64,000 nucleotides of DNA from Roseimicrobium gellanilyticum. Its GTDB lineage: Bacteria > Verrucomicrobiota > Verrucomicrobiia > Verrucomicrobiales > Verrucomicrobiaceae. Location: contig NZ_QNRR01000017.1 of the NCBI RefSeq assembly GCF_003315205.1, positions 1-64,000 on the forward strand. The letters run 5' to 3'. Positions 51,528 through 60,900 of the stretch are shown one piece after another. A model generated the notes under the pieces. That model was given only the letters and a program-made list of their open reading frames with translations, was not told the origin of the DNA and made no database searches. The translations under genes and the position numbers were made by a program. Position 1 is the stretch's first letter. Each line of letters opens with the position of its first letter.

Positions 51528-52310
51528 ATGTTTGACTCCCATGTATTCCAACGCGTCCGCAAGACGCTTTCCAACCTCGAAACGGAACGCGGTCTGCGCG
51601 TGCTCTATGCCTGCGAAAGCGGCAGTCGTGCGTGGGGTTTTGCCTCGCGTGACAGCGACTACGATGTGCGCTTCCTCTATGTGCACAGCCGTGACTGGTA
51701 TCTCTCCCTGGATCAGGGTCGGGATGTCGTGGAGCTTCCTCTTTCCGATGAACTCGATGTCAGCGGGTGGGAACTGCGCAAGGCGCTCAAGCTTCTGCGC
51801 AAGAGTAACCCACCGCTGCTGGAGTGGCTGAAGTCCCCGGTGGTGTATCATCGGGATCCGATGTTCGCCACGGAGTTCAGCACGCTGGCGGAGGAGTTTT
51901 ACTCACCGCGGCGTTGCTTCGCGCACTACCTGCACATGGCCTTTGGCAACTGGCGTCACTACCTGGAAGGTCGTGAGCGTGTGAGCCTGAAGAAGTACCT
52001 GTACGTCTTCAGGCCGCTGTTGGCCTGCCGATGGCTGGAGCGTAAGCTTGGGCAGGTGCCGATGCTCTTCTCCGAGCTGGTGGAAGCCACACTGGAGGAG
52101 GCTGAGGTACGTCAGGCGCTGGATGCGCTGGTGCAGCGCAAGCAAGCCGGTGACGAGCTGGACGAGGCAGCGCCCGATGAGGTGCTGTCGCGCTTCGTTC
52201 GCGAGGAACTGACTCGCCTGGATGCGCTCAAGGAGCCACAAGATTCCGCGGGTGATGTGGAAGAGTTGAATAGATTCTTCCGCAGGTATGCGCTCGCGGG
52301 TATGTCGTGA
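51528..52310 (+). CDS. RlaP-type DNA polymerase beta superfamily nucleotidyltransferase
   Basis: 260 residues. The active site is GSRAWGFASRDSDYDVRFLY (residues 32-51): the G-S helix turn and the D-x-D pair of pol-beta nucleotidyltransferases. The C-terminal helical part has KKYLYVFRPLLACRWLE, typical of the RlaP family named for its link to RtcB RNA ligases. It is predicted to modify RNA ends or another substrate in repair; the reaction is not established. Confidence 0.85.
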   Translation: MFDSHVFQRVRKTLSNLETERGLRVLYACESGSRAWGFASRDSDYDVRFLYVHSRDWYLSLDQGRDVVELPLSDELDVSGWELRKALKLLRKSNPPLLEWLKSPVVYHRDPMFATEFSTLAEEFYSPRRCFAHYLHMAFGNWRHYLEGRERVSLKKYLYVFRPLLACRWLERKLGQVPMLFSELVEATLEEAEVRQALDALVQRKQAGDELDEAAPDEVLSRFVREELTRLDALKEPQDSAGDVEELNRFFRRYALAGMS

Positions 52311-52400
52311 GTATGTACACTGTCGGTGGTGCTCGGTGAGCAGCGCCGACAGGGATTGCGAGGCGCTCCTTCGCCCCTTCAGGGCGATAGTTTCTTTTGT

Positions 52401-52445
52401 GCTAACCCAGGGTGTCGGTCGCTTAGGCTCCCTAACCCTGGGCTG
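52401..52445. repeat. Palindromic intergenic repeat (AACCCAGGGT type)
   Basis: GCTAACCCAGGGTGTCGGTC and GCTTAGGCTCCCTAACCCTG with GGCT form an inverted repeat around a short loop, then CTGTCTTTCAGACAG. This resembles dispersed palindromes I know from planctomycete genomes. The remainder of 52311-52600 has no gene; the segment 52321-52363 has a GTCGG/CCGAC hairpin. Confidence 0.5.
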
Positions 52446-52600
52446 GGCTCCTGCTGTCTTTCAGACAGCGGGTTTCGTGGATGAATGATCCTGTTTGATT
52501 ATGCCTTTTCGGATATCACCAATAGGGGGCATTTAATGCGCAGCGAGCTTCGGAGAAACTCGGCCACTATTCGGAGGCACCGTCTTGGGCAATTGCCGTG

Positions 52601-53641
52601 TCAGGCGGTCGCTGTCGGGAAGGGATTGCGCTCGTTGAAGAAAGCTTGATGCCAGTAGGGATAGGTGAGCTGCACGGCGCTGGCGGCATCGAGTTTGGCG
52701 ACTTGCTCTTTGGTGAGATTCCAGCCTACGGCACCGAGATTCTGGCGGAGCTGTTCTTCGTTGCGGGCACCGATGATCACCGAGGAAACGGTTGGGCGCT
52801 GCAGCAGCCAGTTCAGCGCGATTTGTGGAACGCTCTTGCCGGTCTCCTTCGCGACTTCGTCCAAGGCATCGACCACTTTGTAGAGATATTCTTCATCGAC
52901 CTGGGGTCCCATATCGAGCGCGATCTTTTCGTTGCTGCGACTGTTCGCCGGCTTCGGCTGGCCACGGCGGATTTTGCCGGTGAGTCTTCCCCACCCCAGA
53001 GGGCTCCACACCACGGCGCCCACTTTTTGATCGAGCCCCAGCGGCATCAATTCCCATTCGTATTCGCGCCCCACCAGAGAGTAGTAGGCCTGATGCGCCA
53101 CATAGCGCGTGAGTCCGTGCCTCTCTGAGACAGACAGCCCCTTCATGAGATGCCAGCCGGAGAAGTTCGAGCAGCCGATGTAGCGAATTTTTCCTGCCTT
53201 AATCAACTCATCCAAGGTTCCGAGCACTTCCTCCGCAGGCGTCAGTGCGTCGTAGGCGTGGAGTTGGAAGAGGTCGATGTAATCTGTACCGAGTCGCTTG
53301 AGCGAGCCTTCGATGGCACGCGTGAGGTGGTGACGGGAAGAGCCCACATCATTTGGGCCTTCGCCGCTGCGGAAGGTCGCCTTGGTGGAGATCAGCACTT
53401 TGTCGCGACGACCTTTGATGGCACCGCCCAGGATTTCTTCCGATGCGCCATCGGAATAGATGTCCGCCGTGTCAAACATGGTGAGGCCGGCATCGAGACA
53501 GATGTCAACCAGCTTAGTGGCTTCTGCCACGTCCGTGGAACCCCACGTTTTGAAGAACTCATTGGTACCACCGAAGGTACCGGTACCAAAGGTGAGAGCG
53601 GGGACCTTGAATCCTGAACCGCCGAGAAGTCTGTATTCCAT
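52601..53641 (-). CDS. Aldo/keto reductase
   Basis: 346 residues. AKR pattern: DTADIYSDGASEEILG (catalytic Asp/Tyr), then LISTKATF (Lys), DLFQLHAYDALTP (His), YIGCSNFSGWHL and the NADPH-binding SVIIGARNEEQLRQNL near the C-terminus. An NADPH-dependent oxidoreductase of the YajO/Tas type. It lies on the opposite strand between the RlaP and RtcB genes and probably has no part in RNA repair. Confidence 0.9.
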   Translation of the reverse strand: MEYRLLGGSGFKVPALTFGTGTFGGTNEFFKTWGSTDVAEATKLVDICLDAGLTMFDTADIYSDGASEEILGGAIKGRRDKVLISTKATFRSGEGPNDVGSSRHHLTRAIEGSLKRLGTDYIDLFQLHAYDALTPAEEVLGTLDELIKAGKIRYIGCSNFSGWHLMKGLSVSERHGLTRYVAHQAYYSLVGREYEWELMPLGLDQKVGAVVWSPLGWGRLTGKIRRGQPKPANSRSNEKIALDMGPQVDEEYLYKVVDALDEVAKETGKSVPQIALNWLLQRPTVSSVIIGARNEEQLRQNLGAVGWNLTKEQVAKLDAASAVQLTYPYWHQAFFNERNPFPTATA

Positions 53642-53816
53642 GTGATGATTGATGAAGGGTGGAGTTGGGGTTGCCGACTAGGGTACGCTTTCAGCAGGCG
53701 CGAGGTTGAGTTAAAAATTTGAGACGTCACCACGTCATGAATCAGGGGAAGCCCTCCAGAGATTTTGAAACTGCGAAATACAATGACCGCGAAGGGACTC
53801 GCGGACTACGTTCATA

Positions 53817-53841
53817 AACGACTAAAAAGAACAAACACCGC
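53817..53841 (-). repeat. Inverted copy of the 43502-43525 sequence, upstream of rtcB
   Basis: CGACTAAAAAGAACAAACAC then CGC here is the reverse complement of 43503-43525. Read on the minus strand, weaker similarity extends further (AAAGATCC, then GTGAA-A-GACCT). Both copies would end RNAs with GGTGTTTGTTCTTTTTAG, so this may be the 3' end of a related small RNA running against rtcB, or a dispersed repeat. Confidence 0.55.
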
Positions 53842-53941
53842 AGCCGGAGGTCTATTCACATCCCGGGATCTTTGTCATCATGGAGCATTCCTCACCCTTC
53901 TCTTTCTCTTTTCGCTTATCCCTTTTCACTCTCATTTTTTC

Positions 53942-55363
53942 ATGAATACCCAAGACCTCATCCGCATCGGCGTGCCTGCCGGTGAACCTCTCCAACTCGC
54001 CCGTGAGTTCGTCCGCAACTACATGGCGCAGGGCGGTGTGGGTGCGCAGCTTGAAGGAGAAGTCACGAAGATCGTGGCGGAACCTGCTGCGTACTTCGCG
54101 GATGATCTCCGCGCTCCTTTCGCCCAGGCGCTCAGCCGTCCTGCCTTCGTCCCGCGCGCGGAACCCGCGCCGTGGCGTCAGTGGGGAGCTGACCTCGATG
54201 CGAACGCGGTGCAGCAGATGGCCAACGCGTGTGCTCTGCCGGTGGCAGTGGCCGGCGCGCTCATGCCAGATGCGCACCTCGGCTACGGCCTGCCTATCGG
54301 TGGCGTGCTCGCCACGGAGAATGCGGTGATTCCGTACGCCGTGGGTGTGGACATCGCGTGCCGTATGAAGCTCACCGTGTACGACCTCAAGGCGAACAGC
54401 ATCCCGGGACAGAAGGACCGTCTTGCCAACCTGCTGGAGAGCGAAACGCGCTTCGGCATGGGCGCCGAGTTCAAGCAACCTCGCAACCACGAGGTGATGG
54501 ACGAGGACTGGAGCATCACGGGCCTGACGAACCGGCTCAAGGACAAGGCATGGGCGCAGCTCGGAACGAGCGGAAGCGGAAACCACTTTGTCGAGTTCGG
54601 CGCGTTCACCGTGACGGATGACCAGGCGCAGGAGTTGCAGGCTGCTGGAAACGGCGGACTGCGCGCGGGCGAATACCTCGCGCTGCTCTCCCACAGCGGG
54701 TCCCGTGGTACGGGCGCCCAGGTGTGTGAACTGTACAGCAAGCGCGCCATGGCCCGCCATGACGATCTGCCGAAGGAACTCAAGCATCTCGCGTGGCTCA
54801 CGCTCGATGAGGAAGACGGCCAGGAATACTGGGCCGCCATGAACCTCATGGGGCGCTACGCTGCCGCGAACCATGCGGTGATCCACAAGCACATTGCGAA
54901 GAAGCTGGGCGCGGATGTGATCCTCGACATCGAGAACCATCACAACTTCGCCTGGAAGGAACGTCATGTCGTGAACGGCGTGGAACGCGAGGTGATCGTG
55001 CACCGCAAGGGCGCGACGCCGGCCGGTTCCGGTGTGCTCGGCATCATCCCTGGCTCCATGGCCACCGCAGGATTCGTCGTGCGTGGCAAGGGTCAGCCTG
55101 AGTCCCTGCACAGCGCGTCCCATGGTGCAGGCCGTGTGATGAGCCGCAGCAAGGCTTTGCAGTCCTTCACGTGGAGTGCCGTCAAGAAGCAGCTCGCCGC
55201 CGCCGGTGTCGAGCTCCTCTCCGCCGGTCTCGATGAGAACCCCGGTGTCTACAAGGACATCCATACCGTGATGGCCGCCCAGACGGATCTGGTCGATGTG
55301 CTCGGCAAGTTCGAGCCTCGCCTGGTGAAGATGGCGCCCGCGGGTGAGAAGGCGGAGGACTGA
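53942..55363 (+). CDS. rtcB: RtcB family RNA 3'-phosphate ligase
   Basis: 473 residues from the ATG at 53942. An upstream in-frame start at 53765 would translate the repeat and is rejected. RtcB landmarks: MPDAHLGYGLPIGG (108-121), VGVDIACRM with the metal-binding Cys (134-142), GSGNHFVEFG (211-220), SHSGSRGTG (250-258), ENHHNFAWKE (331-340), HRKGATPA (354-361) and SHGAGRVMSRSKA with the guanylylated His (393-405). It joins 2',3'-cyclic-phosphate or 3'-phosphate RNA ends to 5'-OH ends using GTP and Mn, the ends left by anticodon nucleases. Confidence 0.93.
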   Translation: MNTQDLIRIGVPAGEPLQLAREFVRNYMAQGGVGAQLEGEVTKIVAEPAAYFADDLRAPFAQALSRPAFVPRAEPAPWRQWGADLDANAVQQMANACALPVAVAGALMPDAHLGYGLPIGGVLATENAVIPYAVGVDIACRMKLTVYDLKANSIPGQKDRLANLLESETRFGMGAEFKQPRNHEVMDEDWSITGLTNRLKDKAWAQLGTSGSGNHFVEFGAFTVTDDQAQELQAAGNGGLRAGEYLALLSHSGSRGTGAQVCELYSKRAMARHDDLPKELKHLAWLTLDEEDGQEYWAAMNLMGRYAAANHAVIHKHIAKKLGADVILDIENHHNFAWKERHVVNGVEREVIVHRKGATPAGSGVLGIIPGSMATAGFVVRGKGQPESLHSASHGAGRVMSRSKALQSFTWSAVKKQLAAAGVELLSAGLDENPGVYKDIHTVMAAQTDLVDVLGKFEPRLVKMAPAGEKAED

Positions 55364-55379
55364 GGCGGTGAACAGTGAG

Positions 55380-55545
55380 CAGTAGGTCCGTGTTCAGTAA
55401 ACAGTAAGTAGTAGTTGGTAAGTAGTGAGTAATGGGGTGCGGCAAAAAGCTCGTCGGAAATCTCATGCGGAACTTCTTCCCAGTCACCAGCACTGCTTAC
55501 TGCTTACTGCTTACTGCTTACTGCTTACTGAACACTGACCTACTG
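55380..55545. repeat. Long inverted repeat with CTTACTG tandem units
   Basis: Left arm 55380-55409 (CAGTAGGTCCGTGTTCAGTA and on) pairs with the right arm ending at 55545, which carries several tandem CTTACTG heptamers followed by AACACTGACCTACTG. About 30 bp of stem around a 100-base loop. Lies between rtcB and the HNH gene. Confidence 0.65.
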
Positions 55546-55592
55546 GATACTAGATACTATTTCCCATCCACTCATCATACACCATCTGTGCC

Positions 55593-56168
55593 ATGCACCT
55601 CCATCTTCCAACTGTGCTCGTGCTGAATCGAAACTGGCAGGCCATTCACGTGAAGACGCCGGCCGAGGCGTTCTGTATGATGTCCACGGGTGCTGCCACC
55701 GGTCTTGATGTGCAGGATGATGCCTCCATCGTTCCTGTGACGTGGGACCAGTGGCAGAAGCTGCCGGTGCGTGAGCATGATCAGTCTGCACGCACCACCA
55801 GCGGACCGCTGCGCATCCCCACCGTGATCGTCTCTGCGAACTATGCCAGAATGCCCCTGCGGCATCCGCGCTTCAGTGCGCGTGGCATCTGGAAGCGAGA
55901 CGGTGGTCTGTGCCAGTACACGGGACGCAAGCTCGCCCCGGGAGAAGGCAACATCGACCACGTCGTCCCGCGGTCACGCGGGGGCAAGTCCACGTGGGAA
56001 AACTGCGTGCTGGCCCATCGTGAAGTAAACTCCCGCAAGGGAAGCAAGCTTCCCCAGGAAGCGGGTCTGCGCCTGCGTCAGACGCCTGTGACACCACGGG
56101 CGATTCCGGCCAGCATGGCGATTCGAAACCTGCACGGTGTGCGCGACTGGGAACACTTCCTTGGGTGA
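55593..56168 (+). CDS. HNH endonuclease family protein
   Basis: 191 residues. An N-terminal domain (PTVLVLNRNWQAIHVKTPAE, seen in a bacterial HNH subfamily) is followed by the HNH core: RDGGLCQYTGRKLAPGEGNI, then DHVVPRSRGGKSTWENCVLA, HREVNSRKG (catalytic DH, central N, final N-K). The zinc-knuckle CxxC is incomplete: C107 is present but the partner Cys is Thr. Target could be DNA or RNA. It is co-directional with rtcB 230 bases upstream. Confidence 0.82.
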   Translation: MHLHLPTVLVLNRNWQAIHVKTPAEAFCMMSTGAATGLDVQDDASIVPVTWDQWQKLPVREHDQSARTTSGPLRIPTVIVSANYARMPLRHPRFSARGIWKRDGGLCQYTGRKLAPGEGNIDHVVPRSRGGKSTWENCVLAHREVNSRKGSKLPQEAGLRLRQTPVTPRAIPASMAIRNLHGVRDWEHFLG

Positions 56169-56183
56169 TGGCTTGGGAAGGGT

Positions 56184-56222
56184 TGAGAGATGAGAGCCTG
56201 AGGAGAAGTCCTCGGGCTCTCT
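56184..56222 (+). terminator. Terminator after the HNH gene
   Basis: AGAGCCTGAGGA, loop GAAG, TCCTCGGGCTCT, with CTTGCTTG after. Marks the probable end of the RNA-repair locus. Confidence 0.65.
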
Positions 56223-56258
56223 TGCTTGTGCGAGTTGCAGCGAGCTCGGAGGATGTGG

Positions 56259-56300
56259 GGTGGCGCGATAGCGCAATGGTATGGTGACCTTCACAACGCC
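56259..56300 (+). pseudogene. tRNA-like 5' fragment
   Basis: GGTGGCGCGATAGCGCAATG then GTATGG looks like a tRNA acceptor and D-arm start with a GG-containing D-loop, followed by CTTCACAA, which could be an anticodon loop. No T arm or matching 3' acceptor strand follows. Probably a remnant. Confidence 0.3.
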
Positions 56301-56360
56301 GGCCGGAGGCCAGCGGTCCCAGGGCTAAGTGCGTCCTGATTACACTATAAGGACACTCAC

Positions 56361-56957
56361 CTAGAACGTCCCACTACCCACGTATCGTGCCGTGGTACTG
56401 CCCCATTGTGCCACCTGGCCTTTCGCGGGCGGCGAGGCAATGTCATACACCTGATTACCCACGAAGCGCTGGGACTGGATGTTCCAGAGCATCACGGTAC
56501 CATCACCTTGGAGACGATTGTCGGGTGTGGTATCGACGGCAATAACGGTGGTGCCGACATTGGCCTGCATGGCTGCCGCGGCCACCTGCACTTCGCTGGC
56601 TTCTGACTTTGTCGGGCTGCTATCAATGACCACCGTGCCGCGAGCGTCAGGATTGCCGCCGCGGTCGAAGGTCTTCGGCTTTACCTTTGTGCCTTCACGG
56701 TGTGCGATGGTCTTCACTGCCGTGCGGGCCCGTTGCTCAGCCACGCGGGTCTGCTGCGGAGTGGCGGGATAGGTGGCGAGCACCATCACCTTCACCACTT
56801 CCGGCAGACCGCTGAATTGCACTCCCGTACCGGGGCGGCGCATCCGGTCACCTAGTTGCGCCTCCGCACGACGGATGGCATCCATGCTGCAACCCGCCAG
56901 AAACACCGGACCTCCGGCAAGGCCGGCCATCTTCAGGAGTGTTTCACGGCGGGTCAT
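56361..56957 (-). CDS. Hypothetical lipoprotein
   Basis: 198 residues. Starts MTRRETLLKMAGLAGGPVFL with lipobox LAGC. Mature part: VVKVMVLATYPATPQQTRVA, then a region alternating strands and helices (TVVIDSSPTKSEASEVQVAA, then TVIAVDTTPDN) ending AQWGSTTARYVGSGTF. Family not recognised. Same strand as the outer-membrane protein gene, 27 bases downstream of it, so likely one operon. Confidence 0.65.
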   Translation of the reverse strand: MTRRETLLKMAGLAGGPVFLAGCSMDAIRRAEAQLGDRMRRPGTGVQFSGLPEVVKVMVLATYPATPQQTRVAEQRARTAVKTIAHREGTKVKPKTFDRGGNPDARGTVVIDSSPTKSEASEVQVAAAAMQANVGTTVIAVDTTPDNRLQGDGTVMLWNIQSQRFVGNQVYDIASPPAKGQVAQWGSTTARYVGSGTF

Positions 56958-56984
56958 GGCGAGGGATGCTTTCCGGGTTCGAGA

Positions 56985-57800
56985 TTAGAAGCTGAGCTGC
57001 GTGCCGATGCCGAAGAAGAAGCTCGGCTCATCCACAAATCCGAGTCCGGGCTCGGTAAACGCAGCGCTGATATTGATGCCACCCAGGCGCCATTGCACGC
57101 CGAAGGCGTACGGTGTTTCATCGCTCAGATCTTCGTCCTTGGTGGAGACTTCACCTACAAGGTAGAAGCGCAGGGGAAGCTCCACTTCGAGGCCGAAGTA
57201 TCCCACCGGACTGTCGCTGGGATCTTCACCGGGCTTTTCGATCCAGGTCTGGCGCAGACCGGCGTGGAACCCCACGGAGCGGAGAAAACCATCATCGGAG
57301 ATTTCGCAACGCTTGAAGAGAGCGAGGAAGGCGTTGTAGTTCTCCTCATCACCAAGGAAGGCGTAACCACCGACGCTCAGCTCAGGCATGGGTCCCTCAT
57401 CCTTCAGGAGGCGCACACGCACCATCGGGCCGCCGGAGAAGAGATCACCTCCACCGTCGATGTCCTTCGCGCCGAAGAGACCGCCCACTTCGAGCCAATC
57501 CGTGACACCGTAGGAAAGCAGCGCACCGTGGGCCATTACCGGGTCGGAGTCATTGTTCGGCAGGAAGAAGCAGTACTGCGCGGTGAAGGCACCCGCCGGC
57601 ATGGTGCCGGAGGTGGGGTTGATGAAGAGACCGGTAGGCCCCTGGATGGTCAGCAGACCACGTCCACCGACGTAGTCCTCGAGGGGCAGCGGGGGCGCTG
57701 GCGGGTTCTTGGAGGAGAGGGTCACCTCACCCGCCTGCGCGGGAATGGAAAGCGCGGCTGCTGCCAGCGCACTGAGAGTCAGGAGAAACGTCGATCTCAT
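56985..57800 (-). CDS. Putative outer-membrane beta-barrel protein
   Basis: About 271 residues from the ATG at 57800, which begins a clear signal peptide (MRSTFLLTLSALAAAALSIPAQA); longer frames upstream overlap the kinase start. The mature protein is built of amphipathic beta strands with Gly/aromatic pattern (TDWLEVGGLFGAKD, GGYAFLGDEENYNAF, FGVQWRLGGINISAAF) and ends in FGIGTQLSF with a C-terminal Phe, typical of barrel insertion. Role unknown. Confidence 0.65.
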   Translation of the reverse strand: MRSTFLLTLSALAAAALSIPAQAGEVTLSSKNPPAPPLPLEDYVGGRGLLTIQGPTGLFINPTSGTMPAGAFTAQYCFFLPNNDSDPVMAHGALLSYGVTDWLEVGGLFGAKDIDGGGDLFSGGPMVRVRLLKDEGPMPELSVGGYAFLGDEENYNAFLALFKRCEISDDGFLRSVGFHAGLRQTWIEKPGEDPSDSPVGYFGLEVELPLRFYLVGEVSTKDEDLSDETPYAFGVQWRLGGINISAAFTEPGLGFVDEPSFFFGIGTQLSF

Positions 57801-57955
57801 GGTTGATGTGGGCTGTTGGTCGATGCAGCCCCAGCGTACATACCGCAACCGCACCCCGACAAGCAAAAAAGCTTTCAGACGCACGGGTCTGAGCCTCGTC
57901 CTGAAGGTGTGCGACGAAGTAGACAAAGACGGAACCACTACTAGATTCCCCTTCT

Positions 57956-60900
57956 GTGGATGAACGAGCGACAGGCCAGCCAATCCGGTTTGAGCATTAC
58001 CGTGTTGCCACGGATGAGCAAGGCCGCCCCCTGAAACTGGGCGAAGGCGCCATGGGGGTCACGTACCTGGCGGAGGATACGAACCTCAAGGTACGAGTCG
58101 CGCTCAAGGTCATCCGCCCCCAGCTTCTGGGGGATGCGGAAGTGGGCCAGCGCTTTCAGCGTGAGGCACAAGCAGCGGCCCGGCTGAGGCATCCGAACGT
58201 CGCCGGCGTGTACCACCTCGGCATGGTGGACAATACCTTCTTCTACGCAATGGAGTTCGTGGAGGGGGACACGGTAAAGGATCGTGTACAGCGGGGTGGC
58301 CCGATGCCGATCAAGGAGGCCCTGGAAGTCACGCTGCAGGTTTGCGAGGCACTCGGCGCTGCGGAGAAGCACAAGATGGTGCACCGTGATATCAAACCAG
58401 CGAATATCATGCTGGAGCCGGTGGAAGATGACATCCTCCGGGTGAAGCTCATCGATTTCGGCCTCGCAAAGCCGCTCCATGCGGAGGCGCAGAACTCCAT
58501 GGCGCTGCAGACGCAGGCAGGCATCTTCCTTGGCACTCCTGTCTTCGCCAGTCCGGAGCAGGTGCAGGACGTGCCTCCAGACAGCCGCTCGGATTTCTAT
58601 GCACTGGGACTGACCCTGTGGTTCATGCTGGAAGGTCGCACCCCCTTCGAAGGTTCGCTGCACAAGGTGCTCTTTGATCAGGTGCACACGGCTCCACCCC
58701 TGGGCCGACTCCTGTGGGTGCCTGCAGAGGTCCGCGATCTGCTGGGCAAGATGCTGGAGAAGGAACCCGCAAACCGCCCCCAGACCGCGAAGGAACTACG
58801 GCAAAAGATCCATGACTGCCTGCGGGCTCTGGCCACCTCCGGCACCAGCTACACCGAGTGGCAGCAACGCTTCCAAGTAGAGGGCAAACCGTACGCGAAG
58901 CCCTGGGGCATGATCTACGAGGGGCAGGATACGCTGAGCGGCGCGGTTCGCCTTCACCTGCTGCGTCACGATCGCTTCAGTGATCCCAAGGCGCTCCAGG
59001 GTGTGATCGGAGATGCGCGTCGTGCCATCGACATCCATCATCCAAATATCCTGCGTCACCTCACCGTCTTTCCCACCAGTGGGGGCCAGGGCGCTGGATG
59101 GATGGTGGTGACGGAACATCCGGGAAACCAGACCCTGCTGGATCATCTGCGGAAGGTGAAGCAGATGCCCCTGGCCGAAACGATCGCCATCGTGGAGCGA
59201 CTGGCTTCCGCGATCGATACCTGCCTTGCCAGTGATCTTATCACTGCGGATCTGGATCCCGCAGGTATCTTCCTGAAGCAGGTGCCGCGCACGGAGATTC
59301 ACCCGCTCACGCAGACAGCGACCGCGACTTCCACATCGACCTCCATCACGTCTCCCACGACGGAGACGTTCGAGGTGGTGCCCAAGTTGAGCCCCATCAA
59401 CTATGCCATTCTCACCACGCTGCGTCCTGCGGATGAGACGGCCATCGGTTTGACGCAGGGCCCCTTCCGCACAGAAGCGACCACACCGCAGGAGCTGGTG
59501 CAGCGGCTCGCGCTGCTCGCTTACCAGTGCCTGGGTGGTGCTGTGCCCAGTACGTGGTCACGTGTGCCTCGATTCATCCCGCTGGCTAACCTGACCCAGC
59601 GGCAGAATGACACCCTGCGCACCGCACTTGTCGATACCGCATGGACTCGTGCTGCGGACTTCGTGGAAGCATTCCAGCAGACAAAGGCCACCCCTCGCCG
59701 CACGGATGATACATCACGCATCACCACCTCGTCTGAAGCGACGGTGATGCTGACATCATGGCGCATGCTGGCGGACCTGGCGGCAGGCGACTCGAGCGAA
59801 TTCTCCACGGAGCACGCGAATGAGTTTACTGGAAAGATCGAGAAACAAGAGGCGCCTGTCGATGCTGCGCCTGACACTCCAGAAGAATCCAAGTCGTCTG
59901 CGCCGGAAGCGGCATCACAAGTACCCGCACCGGCGGAGACTTCGGGCGAGCCTTCAGAAGGCGCCACCGCGACGCCTGAGGCAAGTGTCACTCCAGAGTC
60001 CGCTTCGGTGCTGGACTCGACGCTCGGCAGGGAGCAAACGCAAACGTGGAGCCGTGTCGAAGGTTCCACGGAGAGTACAGCAGTGGAGCCACCGGCTGCC
60101 ACCCAGTCCACCGTAGCAGAGGCTCAGGGAGCCGCAACCGCCAGGACTGCCACGCAAACACTCTCGCCAAACGAAACTGAGACCATCATCCTCCCTTCGC
60201 GGACTGCTCAGCTTCCGGTGACATCCGCTCCGCCCGAGATCCGTGAAGAGCCCACCGTCGCGAAGGAAATCGCATCAGACAGCGAAGCAGGTGACTCTGG
60301 TGCGACTTTCTCAGCGCCGGAGATCTCCGAGTCGGCCATTCACACGGAGAGCAGCGTAGAGGCGCGCGCGGATGCGGCCACTGCAAGTGCACCAGTCGCT
60401 GAGGAGCCTTCGGTGAATACAACGGAGGAGCTCGAAGCGGAAGCTGCGCCCGCAACTTCGACCTCAAGCATTCTCGATGTTCCTGCGGAAGACGATGCCC
60501 AATCGTCTCCGCTGACCTCCGGCGTCAGCGACCGAGATGCGGGTATCTCTTCGAGTATTTCCGCACCAGAGACTGATGCCCGCAGGGATACCAGCACTGC
60601 CGCATCATTCACCGGGAGCGAAAGTCCGCCTCCGGCCCCACCAGCCATTGTTCCCCTCACGCCACGTCCTACCACAGCGACCTCTGCTGTTCCTCTGCCT
60701 CCACCGGCGCGTCCCCAACACCTCACGAGCTCGCCCTCTTCCAAGGCGCTTCAAGCGGGCACAAGCAGGCCTTCCTCTCTCCCAGGTTGGTTGCTGCCAG
60801 GCGTGGCAGCGCTTGTGGTGGTCATCCTCATCGCAAGCATCGCTGTGTGGATGAACGATGACACGGATGAGCCCGAAGTTCCTGACAGCCCCCCAGTGGT

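Noticed and set aside
53765-53941. N-terminal extension of the RtcB frame
   Set aside because: RtcB homology begins at MNTQDLIRIG (53942). The extension covers the dispersed repeat at 53817 and a hydrophobic, non-conserved stretch.
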